Origin: Eggerthellaceae bacterium UBA5906
GTDB lineage: Bacteria > Actinomycetota > Coriobacteriia > Coriobacteriales > Eggerthellaceae
Reading direction: 5' to 3'
Assembly: GCA_002431805.1 (NCBI GenBank)
Contig: DJEE01000175.1
Location: 7,821 to 32,097 of the forward strand
DNA length: 24,277 nucleotides
Below, one piece after another: positions 15,735 to 24,277 of this stretch. The notes beneath the pieces were generated by a model, which was given only the letters and a program-made list of their open reading frames with translations, was not told the origin of the DNA and made no database searches. Numbering within the stretch: the first letter of the stretch is position 1; every line of letters starts with the position of its first letter. Position numbers and translations under genes: made by a program.

Positions 15735-15762
15735 GAGAAAGCCCGCGAAAGCGGGCTTTCTC
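15735..15762 (+). terminator. Rho-independent terminator after rpmE
   Basis: GAGAAAGCCCGC (15735-15746) pairs perfectly with GCGGGCTTTCTC (15751-15762) around a GAAA tetraloop. The pyrimidine run is partly inside the stem. It closes the rpmE transcript. The rest of 15763-15914 shows no gene; CCGGTT (15874-15879) and AACCGG (15893-15898) could form a small hairpin. Confidence 0.8.
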
Positions 15763-15914
15763 GCGTCATGGAGATTGCCTTCAACGTAAACGGTTTCGTT
15801 CCAAAACAACAGCCCCGCTCACATCTGCCGTATGCTATGGGTGCATGATGGGTGACGGCCGAATGCGTACCTGCCGGTTATCTAGGCAATACAACCGGAT
15901 TGCAGCATATAGGC

Positions 15915-15954
15915 TTGTCTATCTAATTGGTACTGTGTATCATTAAGTTATACA
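15915..15954 (+). promoter_or_regulatory. Promoter and possible operator of the flavin reductase-rubredoxin gene
   Basis: TTGTCT (15915-15920) and TATCAT (15938-15943) are 17 bp apart, a good sigma-A pair. The inverted repeat TGTAT (15936-15940) / ATACA (15950-15954) overlaps the -10 box and could bind a dimeric repressor. The longer form is CTGTGTAT...ATACATACAG. Confidence 0.5.
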
Positions 15955-15980
15955 TACAGCAGCGTGGGAAGGGGCATCTC

Positions 15981-16652
15981 ATGATTGACAAATCGGCGTT
16001 TCACAACCTGAGCTATGGCATGTACGTTATCGGAGCGCATGGCAAAGACCGCGACTACGGCTGTGTAGTGAATACGTTCGCTCAGGTCACGTCGTCGCCG
16101 TTGCAGGTAAGCGTGGCTCTGAACAAGGAAAACGCCACGACGGCGATCGTGAGAGAATCTGGGCGCTTCACAGCGTCGTGCTTATCGGAAGACGCGACCA
16201 TGGAGCTGATCGGCACCTTCGGCTTCCATACCTCCACGGAAATCGACAAGTTCGCACAGTACGCATCTGCTCGCGATGCGGCGGGTGTACCGTACGTTGC
16301 CGAGTCATGCTGCGCCTGGTTTTCGGCGAAGGTCGTCCAAGAACTCGATCTGGGGACGCATGTGCTGTTCATCGGCGAAGTTGACGAATGCCAGAAGGTT
16401 TCCGGCGCCGCGGCTCCTATGACCTATGCGTTCTATCATCAGGTCAAAGGTGGCAAGACGCCTCCGAAGGCCTCAAGCTACTTGGGGGAAGAACAGCCCG
16501 CGCCTTCCGCGCAGGACGGTGCTGCGACTTCCAAAGTAGGCTGGCGCTGCACAATCTGCGGCCACATCGAGTACGTCGACGAGCTCCCCGACGATTTTAT
16601 CTGTCCCATCTGCGGCGTAGGCAAAGAATTCTTCGAGCGCGTAGAGCTATAG
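15981..16652 (+). CDS. Flavin reductase-rubredoxin fusion (high molecular weight rubredoxin type)
   Basis: The 223-aa protein joins an FMN-binding split-barrel flavin reductase domain (about 1-155: NLSYGMYVIGAHGKDRDYGC, VNTFAQVTSSPLQVSVALNK, and a GRFTASCLSE motif) to a C-terminal rubredoxin (about 188-223) with iron ligands C190, C193, C208 and C211 (WRCTICG ... CPICG). In anaerobes such as Moorella this architecture passes electrons from NADH to flavodiiron proteins for oxygen or NO reduction (family knowledge). The partner is not in this window. I chose the ATG at 15981, with GGAAGGGG 6 nt upstream. An upstream in-frame TTG would lie within the promoter. It is a single-gene unit between two terminators. 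Confidence 0.9.
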   Translation: MIDKSAFHNLSYGMYVIGAHGKDRDYGCVVNTFAQVTSSPLQVSVALNKENATTAIVRESGRFTASCLSEDATMELIGTFGFHTSTEIDKFAQYASARDAAGVPYVAESCCAWFSAKVVQELDLGTHVLFIGEVDECQKVSGAAAPMTYAFYHQVKGGKTPPKASSYLGEEQPAPSAQDGAATSKVGWRCTICGHIEYVDELPDDFICPICGVGKEFFERVEL

Positions 16653-16654
16653 AA

Positions 16655-16687
16655 ATGAGGGAATCGCCACTGTGGTGATTCCCTCAT
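16655..16687. terminator. Bidirectional terminator between converging genes
   Basis: ATGAGGGAATCGCCAC (16655-16670) pairs with GTGGTGATTCCCTCAT (16672-16687), 16 bp with one G-U. GTTTT follows on the plus strand and a TTTC stretch on the minus strand, so it can serve both the rubredoxin fusion gene and nadK. Confidence 0.85.
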
Positions 16688-16690
16688 GTT

Positions 16691-17575
16691 TTAGAAGAAC
16701 ACTTTGGCGGCGTGGTTGTAGAAACCTTCGTCTTTGTAGCGCAGCAGCGTGGTGGGAACTTCGCCACGGCGTACGTAGAGGTGGCGCAGCGGACGGTCAA
16801 GTTCCACCAGCTCGCCATCGATGAACAGCGTCGCGTCGCGGCCGTCTTGGTTTTCGGACAGGTCCATCTCCACCACATCGGAAGGCCCGGTCACCACGGC
16901 GCGCGAGTGCAGCGTGTGCGGCGCGATGGGCACGGCCACCAAGCCTGTGAAACCCGGCGCTACCAAAGGCCCGCCTGCCGAAAGCGCGTACGCGGTCGAT
17001 CCGGTGGCGCTTGCAACCACTAGCCCGTCGCCGCGCATGGCCGCCAAATGCGATCCGGAAACACCTAGTCCGAAATCGATGATGCGCCCGTTTGCCCCGC
17101 GCGTCACAGCCACCTCGTTCAGCGCGAAGAACTCACGCGCCTCTTCGGGTGCGTCACCGTTCGCATCGTCGTACGGGTCGGTTTCGCCTTCACATACCAC
17201 GCGTATAGAAAGGTTCGTGCGCGCCTCTTCGGTGGTGTCGCCGGCAAGCGCCGCGCACAGCGGTTCCATGATGCCCGATTCGTTGGGGTTCGCCAAAAAG
17301 CCCAGGCGGCCGTAGTTGATTCCCAAAATGGGCGTGCCGTGGAAGCCAACCTGCCGCGCCGTGCGCAAGATGGTGCCGTCGCCGCCGAGCGCAATCGCCA
17401 GGTCAACGCCGTGCGTGAACAGCGCCTCGATCTCGGGCGCGGCAAGGGGGCTTGCGAGCTTAGACGAATCGACCACGGTGTAGTCGATTCCCTGCGTGGC
17501 CAGGTAGGTGACCAGCATCAGCGAGGCGTCCATCGCCTGTGAGTTGGAATTATTACGCACGATAAGGATGTGCAT
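16691..17575 (-). CDS. nadK: NAD kinase
   Basis: This enzyme phosphorylates NAD to NADP using ATP (or polyphosphate in some lineages) and supplies the cytoplasmic NADP(H) pool. The 294-aa protein has the GGDGT motif (64-68, in IALGGDGTILRTAR), the GINYGRLGFLAN segment, the NE motif (FFALNEVAVTRG) and the conserved GSTAYALSAGGP and TLHSRAVV regions. I chose the ATG at 17575 (MHILIVRNNSNSQ). A ribosome binding site, AAAGAGG, lies 6 nt upstream on the minus strand, and the length fits the family. A longer open frame upstream runs into murJ and has no support. It is divergent from murJ, with a perfect extended -10 (TGG-TATAAT, plus coordinates 17610-17618). Confidence 0.95.
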   Translation of the reverse strand: MHILIVRNNSNSQAMDASLMLVTYLATQGIDYTVVDSSKLASPLAAPEIEALFTHGVDLAIALGGDGTILRTARQVGFHGTPILGINYGRLGFLANPNESGIMEPLCAALAGDTTEEARTNLSIRVVCEGETDPYDDANGDAPEEAREFFALNEVAVTRGANGRIIDFGLGVSGSHLAAMRGDGLVVASATGSTAYALSAGGPLVAPGFTGLVAVPIAPHTLHSRAVVTGPSDVVEMDLSENQDGRDATLFIDGELVELDRPLRHLYVRRGEVPTTLLRYKDEGFYNHAAKVFF

Positions 17576-17595
17576 GCGGGGCCTCTTTCCGGGTT

Positions 17596-17618
17596 TGCTA
17601 TGATGAGCAATTATACCA
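17596..17618. promoter_or_regulatory. Face-to-face promoters for nadK and murJ
   Basis: The plus strand has an extended -10, TGC-TATGAT (17596-17604), which serves murJ. The minus strand has TGG-TATAAT (17618 down to 17610), which serves nadK. Predicted starts near 17611 (plus) and 17603 (minus) each leave a leader of about 28 nt. The two core promoters overlap, so one polymerase should block the other. Confidence 0.55.
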
Positions 17619-17638
17619 ACACGAGAAAGCGCATCTTC

Positions 17639-19353
17639 ATGTCCGACAAGCTCGCACGAGCTTCCCACACACGCTCTGCCACTTCTGCGGCGCCGGACGC
17701 CGCGTGCCAGCCTAATGCCCCCCAAGCCGCCGCTAAACAGCCGGCGCAAGCAAGCGAACAAGGCTCTACGGCCGCCATCGGCACCTCGGCGGCGCTCATC
17801 AGCATTTGCACCATCATCTCGCGCATCACCGGCTTTGCGCGCACGTGGGCCATGGCGTTTGCGCTTGGCTCCACGCTGCTGTCAAGCTCCTATCAGGTGG
17901 CCAACAACCTGCCCAACCAGCTGTACGAGCTGGTGTGCGGCGGCATGATCGTCACGGCGTTTCTGCCGGTGTACGTGTCGGTGAAAAAGCGCTTGGGCCA
18001 GCGGGCGGGCAACGAGTACGCATCGAACCTGCTCACGCTGGTGGTGCTGTTGCTTGGCGTGGTGTCGCTTCTGTGCATGCTGTTCCCCTCGGCGGTCATT
18101 TACACGCAAAGCTTCTACTCCGATCAGTCTCAGATGGCAACCTCGGTGTTCTTCTTCCGGTTCTTCGCCATCCAAATCGTGTTTTACGGCTGCTCGGCCA
18201 TTGTGTCGGGCCTGCTCAACGCCAGCCGCGACTACCTGTGGTCTTCCATCGCCCCCGTGGCGAACAACGTCATCGTCATCGTCACGTTCTTGGCCTACGC
18301 GGTTGTGGCTCCGCACGATCAGCAACTGGCGCTCTACATCATCGCCATTGGCAACCCCGCCGGCGTGTTCGTGCAAATGGCCATCCAGCTGCCGGCGCTT
18401 AAGCGCAACGGCATCCGTATCCGCCCGCGCGTAAACCTGCGCGACCCGGCGCTGCGTGAAACGCTCGGCATCGGCGTTCCGGCTGTGCTGGTCATGTTGT
18501 GCTCGTTTGCCATCGTGTCGGTGCAAAACGCCGCATCGTACAACTTTGCCGACAACGGCCCGTCTATCCTGGCGTACGCGCGCTTGTGGTTCACGTTGCC
18601 GTATTCGTTTCTGGCTGTGCCCATTACCACGGCGATGTTCACCGAGCTGTCCGACATGCAGGCCGAAGGCAACATGGAAGGCGTGAAGCGCGGTATCGTA
18701 TCGGGCACGAACCAAATCCTGTTTTTCATGATCCCGTTTGCCATGTATCTGGCTGTGTTCAGCATGCCGCTGGTTACGCTGTACCACGCAGGGGCGTTTA
18801 CCATGGAAAACGTGTCGGCCATCGCCACGTACCTGGCGGTGTGGGCCGTGGCGCTGCCGCTGTACGGCGTGAACACCTATCTGCAAAAAACGTTTTCCAG
18901 CCTGCGGCGTATGGGCGTGTTCGCGGCGTTTAATTTCCTGGCGGTGCCGTGCAAATCGGCTTGACCATGTTCGCGGCGGCCCATGCCGACGTTATGCCCA
19001 TCAGCACCATCGCTGTGGCCGAGGCGCTGTTCTACCTGGTGTTGGACCTGTGCCTGTTCGGGTATCTGCGTCGCACGCTCGGCCCCTTCGGGTTGCACTC
19101 CATCGCGCGCGCCCTCATAAGCGCGCTTGTGCTTGGCGGCGCGGGCGCGGCGGCCGGCGCGGGCGTGCTATGGCTGCTGCAAACGCTCATAGCCCCGCTT
19201 TCCGGCTCTATCGTGCAGGCGCTTGTGTATGTGGTGATAGGCGGCCTGGTGGCCCTGGCTGTCACGTTCGTGCCCGCCTGTAAGCTGCATGTTCCCGAAG
19301 CGGCCTTTGTGAACACCATCATCCGCAAAATAGCCGGCAAGCTCGGAAGGTAA
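17639..19353 (+). pseudogene. murJ: Lipid II flippase MurJ, interrupted by a frameshift
   Basis: MurJ moves lipid II across the cytoplasmic membrane for peptidoglycan synthesis. The first frame (17639-18964) has a hydrophilic Ala-rich N-terminus of about 45 aa, then typical MurJ sequence (ISRITGFARTWAMAFALG, NNLPNQLYELVCGGMIVTAF, LWFTLPYSFLAVPITTAMF, YHAGAFTMENVSAIATYLAV). It ends early in AVPCKSA*. The second frame (from about 18949 to 19353) continues VQIGLTMFAAAHADV with the last TM helices. Adding one base near 18947, for example GTGGCCGTG in place of GTGCCGTG, restores FLAVAVQIGLTMF and a protein of about 571 aa. MurJ is normally essential, so a sequencing or assembly error is more likely than true loss. 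The ATG at 17639 follows the extended -10 at 17596. Confidence 0.85.
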
Positions 19354-19404
19354 CGAGTTAAAACCAGCCGGGTTGTTTCGATTCATGAACTTTTCCCAAA
19401 TGCA

Positions 19405-19440
19405 AAAGCGCCCCGCACCTATCAGGTTGCGGGGCGCTTT
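19405..19440. terminator. Bidirectional terminator between murJ and the DUF1846 gene
   Basis: AAAGCGCCCCGCACCT (19405-19420) pairs with AGGTTGCGGGGCGCTTT (19424-19440), with one bulged base. T-runs sit on both sides (CTTTGC on plus; GCTTTTGC on minus). It separates two converging genes. Confidence 0.85.
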
Positions 19441-19475
19441 GCTTGCGTGCGTGAGTCGCGTTTGCCGTCTATGGG

Positions 19476-20957
19476 CTACTTGTGGAAGTACCGGCGCTGC
19501 TCGTATTTCGGCTCGCAGCAAATGTTGATGCCTAAGGTACGATAGAGCTTCTCGTCGGTGGGGCTTAAAATCACGCTGAAGAACGCATCGCAGCCGCGTA
19601 GCTGGTCGGCTGCGTCCACCAGCTTCTTCGCAACGGGGTCGGTAGCGCTTGACACCGACAGCGCCAGCAGCGTCTCATCGGAGTGCAGGCGCGGGTTTTT
19701 CGCGTGCAGTGTGGAGGTTTTCAACTCGCAGATAGGCTCGATAACCTCGTCGGAAATAACGAACAGGTCCTCGTCAACGCCGGCTACGCCCTTAAGCGCG
19801 TTCATCAAAAGCGACGATGCGGCGCCTAGCAAGTCAGATGTTTTGCCGGTAACCACGCGGCCGTCGGGCAACACCATGGCGCCAGCGGGCGCGCCGGTTG
19901 CCTCGGCCTTCAGCAGCGCGGCCGAGCGCGCGGGCGAGAAGTTCGTGTCCACGCCCACCTGGTTCATCAACAGCTCCAGATGCTCCACGTACTCGTGATG
20001 CAAGCCCGTGCGGCGCTCGTCCACAGCGGCCTGGAAGTAGCGGCGCACAATCTCCATCTTCGCCGCCTCGCGGCACGCCTCGTCGTCCACAATAGCCATG
20101 CCCGCCATGTTCACGCCCATGTCGGTGGGCGACTGGTAGGGGCTCGTGCCCAAAATGCGCTCCATCATGGCTTTCAACACGGGGAAAATCTCAACGTCGC
20201 GGTTGTAGTTGACCGTGGTCTTGCCGTACGCCTCCAGGTGGAACGGGTCAATGGTGTTCGCATCGTCCAAGTCAACGGTTGCGGCCTCGTACGCCACGTT
20301 CACGGGGTGCTTCAGCGGTAGGTTCCAAATGGGGAACGTCTCGTACTTGGCGTAGCCGGCCTCAACGCCGCGCTCGTGCTCGTGATACAGCTGCGACAGG
20401 CACGTGGCCATCTTACCTGAGCCGGGGCCGGGGGCGGTTACCACCACCAGCGGATGAGTGGTTTCCACGAACTCGTTTTTCCCGTAGCCTTCGGCCGACA
20501 CGATGCGCGCCGTGTCATAAGGGTAGCCGGCAATGGGGTAGTGCAGGTAGCTTTTGATGCCCAGGCTGTCTAGGCGGTGGCGGAACGCCAGCGCAGAAGG
20601 CTGGTTCTCAAAGCGCGTGATCACCACGCCCGCCGTGGCAAAGCCCATGGTGCGGAAGATGTCCAGCAAGCGCAGTACATCCTCGTCGTAGGTGATGCCA
20701 AGATCGCCGCGCACCTTGTTCTTCTCAATGTCGTTGGCGTTGATGGCGATGATGATCTCCACGTCGTCGGCCATCTGCTGCAGCATGCGGATTTTGCTGT
20801 CGGGCTGAAAACCGGGCAGCACGCGCGAGGCGTGGTAGTCGTCGAACAGCTTGCCGCCGAACTCCAGGTACAGCTTGCCGCCGAATTGACCGATTCGCTC
20901 GCGGATGTGTTCGGCCTGCAGGGCCAGGTATTTATCGTTATCGAAACCGATGCGCAT
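19476..20957 (-). CDS. DUF1846 family protein
   Basis: The 493-aa protein begins MRIGFDNDKYLALQAEHIRE and has the segments typical of DUF1846 (PF08903): FGGKLFDDYHASRVLPGF, IAINANDIEKNKVRGDLGIT, TRFENQPSALAFRHRL, and GKTTVNYNRDVEIFPVL. A glycine-rich APGPGSGKMAT (about 175-185) looks like a nucleotide-binding loop. Structures of the family exist, but the reaction is not established as far as I know. The length is normal. I chose the ATG at 20957, which has AAAGGGG about 9 nt upstream on the minus strand. The longer open frame to 21032 would add 25 residues unlike the family. It is a single gene bounded by a terminator at its 3' end. Confidence 0.9.
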   Translation of the reverse strand: MRIGFDNDKYLALQAEHIRERIGQFGGKLYLEFGGKLFDDYHASRVLPGFQPDSKIRMLQQMADDVEIIIAINANDIEKNKVRGDLGITYDEDVLRLLDIFRTMGFATAGVVITRFENQPSALAFRHRLDSLGIKSYLHYPIAGYPYDTARIVSAEGYGKNEFVETTHPLVVVTAPGPGSGKMATCLSQLYHEHERGVEAGYAKYETFPIWNLPLKHPVNVAYEAATVDLDDANTIDPFHLEAYGKTTVNYNRDVEIFPVLKAMMERILGTSPYQSPTDMGVNMAGMAIVDDEACREAAKMEIVRRYFQAAVDERRTGLHHEYVEHLELLMNQVGVDTNFSPARSAALLKAEATGAPAGAMVLPDGRVVTGKTSDLLGAASSLLMNALKGVAGVDEDLFVISDEVIEPICELKTSTLHAKNPRLHSDETLLALSVSSATDPVAKKLVDAADQLRGCDAFFSVILSPTDEKLYRTLGINICCEPKYEQRRYFHK

Positions 20958-23169
<2,212 letters not shown>

Positions 23170-23184
23170 CATTCAGTTTGTATG

Positions 23185-23211
23185 GAAAGCCGTCCGCACA
23201 GGGCGGCTTTC
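23185..23211 (+). terminator. Rho-independent terminator after pyrG
   Basis: GAAAGCCGTCC (23185-23195) pairs with GGGCGGCTTTC (23201-23211), 11 bp with one G-U, around a GCACA loop and followed by TTATATATA. It separates pyrG from xerD. Confidence 0.8.
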
Positions 23212-23268
23212 TTATATATACATAACGGTAGTGCTACGTGCGGCAGGCAGCAGATGAAAGGGGAGACC

Positions 23269-24186
23269 GTGGACGATACGATTGATGCGGACGACCTGAT
23301 CGACCTGTCCGCCGAATACGTTGCGTATCTGCGCATAGAGCGTGGCAGCTCTCCGCGCACCGTCGAGGCGTACGAGGCGGACTTGCAGATGTATCGCAAC
23401 TTTCTGTGCACGCAGGGCATCGAAACGCTTTCCGCCATCACGCGCGATGCCATTGTGTCGTACGAGTCGTACCTGTTCGAACGCGGGTTTGCCGCATCGA
23501 CGGTGTGCCGCCGCGTTTCGGTGGTGAAAGGTTTCCACCGGTTTTGCGTGGCCGAAGATTACACGCAGGAAAACCCCGCCGCTGGTTTGCCGCTGCCTAA
23601 AACGCCCGAGCGCCTGCCCGATGTGCTTACCGTTTCCCAAATAACCCAGCTGCTTGACGCGCTGGTGGGCGAGGGGCCTACCGCACTGCGAGACCGCGCC
23701 ATGTTAGAGGTGCTCTACGGCTGTGGCTTGCGCGTAAGCGAGCTTGTGGGGCTTGACATGCCCGCCGTGCTGCTTGACGAGGGCTACCTGCTTATCACGG
23801 GCAAGGGCGACAAACAGCGCATCTCGCCGATATCAGGCGCTGCCGAGCATGCGTTGCGCGTCTATATAAGTGACGTGCGCAGCCAGCTGCAAAAGTCGTA
23901 TGCCAAGCCAACCGAGGCGGTGTTTTTGAACGCGCGCGGTGGCAGGCTTACGCGCCAAAGCGTGTTTAAGATTGTGGCGCGCGCCGGGCGCACCATAGGC
24001 GTTGATAACCTGCACCCGCATACGCTGCGCCACTCGTTTGCCACGCATATGCTGCAGGGTGGGGCGGATTTGCGCGTCATTCAAGACATCCTTGGCCATT
24101 CGGACATCTCCACCACGCAAATCTACACGCACGTAGATCGCAGCCACTTGCGTGAGGAGTACTTGCACGCCCACCCGCGCGCATGA
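23269..24186 (+). CDS. xerD: Tyrosine recombinase XerD
   Basis: XerD-type recombinases act at dif to resolve chromosome dimers. The 305-aa protein has the N-terminal SAM-like core-binding domain (about 12-100) and a catalytic domain with all active-site residues: R155 (GLRVSEL), K179 (TGKGDKQR), H251 and R254 (HPHTLRHSFATHML), H277 (LGHSDISTTQ) and the nucleophile Y286 (IYTHV). I place the start at the GTG at 23269, because AAAGGGGAG lies just upstream and the length then fits XerC/XerD. An ATG at 23254 (five residues longer) is possible. The pattern suits the housekeeping XerD rather than a phage integrase. No integron or prophage genes are nearby. Confidence 0.9.
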   Translation: MDDTIDADDLIDLSAEYVAYLRIERGSSPRTVEAYEADLQMYRNFLCTQGIETLSAITRDAIVSYESYLFERGFAASTVCRRVSVVKGFHRFCVAEDYTQENPAAGLPLPKTPERLPDVLTVSQITQLLDALVGEGPTALRDRAMLEVLYGCGLRVSELVGLDMPAVLLDEGYLLITGKGDKQRISPISGAAEHALRVYISDVRSQLQKSYAKPTEAVFLNARGGRLTRQSVFKIVARAGRTIGVDNLHPHTLRHSFATHMLQGGADLRVIQDILGHSDISTTQIYTHVDRSHLREEYLHAHPRA

Positions 24187-24187
24187 G

Positions 24188-24277
24188 TCAAAAGATGCCG
24201 GGCTGTTTTGGGGCTGGTTTGCCAGCACGTTGGCGGGGTCGCGTATCACCTGCAGCCAGCTTTTCAAGAATCACACG
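24188..24277 (-). CDS. Possible 3' end of a minus-strand gene (truncated by window end)
   Basis: On the minus strand the frame is open from the window edge for 29 codons (RVILEKLAAGD, then TRPRQRAGKPAPKQPGIF) and ends in TGA at 24188-24190, 1 bp after the xerD stop codon. A helix followed by a Pro/Arg/Lys tail ending in QPGIF loosely recalls the sliding-clamp binding motif QLxLF found at the ends of some DNA repair proteins. The fragment is too short to identify and could be chance. Confidence 0.3.
   Translation of the reverse strand, partial: RVILEKLAAGDTRPRQRAGKPAPKQPGIF

Noticed and set aside
17576..17761. N-terminal extension of NAD kinase up to 17761
   Set aside because: It overlaps the murJ coding start and the shared promoter; the ATG at 17575 has a good ribosome binding site.
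17882..18886. A 334-codon open frame on the minus strand inside murJ
   Set aside because: Its composition (His, Gln, Arg rich) is typical of an antisense shadow; murJ motifs on the plus strand are unambiguous.
23182..23268. N-terminal extension of XerD beginning at 23182
   Set aside because: It runs through the pyrG terminator stem and would give a protein about 30 residues too long.
23269..24186. Tyrosine recombinase as integrase of a mobile element that carries the accessory block
   Set aside because: It is 8 kb away, beside pyrG, with housekeeping XerD features and no attachment site or excisionase nearby.

Overview
The window (24,277 bp) looks like chromosomal DNA from a high-GC, anaerobic Gram-positive of the Coriobacteriia, most likely Eggerthellaceae (inference). 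The reasons are the style of the housekeeping proteins, a large membrane-embedded LuxR-type regulator of the kind abundant in that family, a flavin reductase-rubredoxin fusion typical of anaerobes, and an L31 gene with a structured leader. No tRNA, rRNA, CRISPR array or transposase gene was seen.

Layout. (1) 1-2520: the 3' end of fusA followed by rpsJ-rplC-rplD-rplW. This is the start of the S10 ribosomal operon, but it stops at a strong terminator after rplW, and rplB does not follow. (2) 2566-6564: a MacB-type ABC ATPase and a very large FtsX-type permease with a long Ala/Gln coiled coil. (3) 6573-6666: a REP-like palindrome. It precedes a divergent trigger-factor/FKBP chaperone gene (6730-8046). 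(4) 8049-15152: an accessory block of seven genes, by eye richer in A+T than its surroundings, flanked by two copies of a 50-bp repeat (45/50 identical), each followed by a hairpin. The block holds a LuxR-type membrane regulator with two HTH domains, a secreted four-cysteine protein, a membrane-anchored extracytoplasmic protein, two ABC-2 type permeases, a BcrA-type ATPase and a second membrane-anchored extracytoplasmic protein. The last four genes after the first anchored protein are joined by start/stop overlaps. (5) 15156-19440: rpmE with a leader hairpin and a long Ala/Lys/Glu tail, a flavin reductase-rubredoxin gene, then nadK (minus) divergent from murJ (plus), sharing face-to-face promoters. 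murJ carries a one-base frameshift. (6) 19476-24277: a DUF1846 gene (minus), a repeat-rich non-coding stretch, pyrG, xerD and the probable 3' end of a minus-strand gene.

How the genes work together. Most are core functions: translation, protein folding, NADP and CTP supply, lipid II flipping and chromosome dimer resolution. The accessory block is the best candidate for a little-described system. It looks like a secreted cysteine-containing polypeptide together with an ABC exporter or self-protection transporter related to bacitracin/lantibiotic immunity transporters, under a membrane-bound regulator. The boundary repeats suggest it was acquired or exchanged as a unit. Its function is inferred from architecture only.
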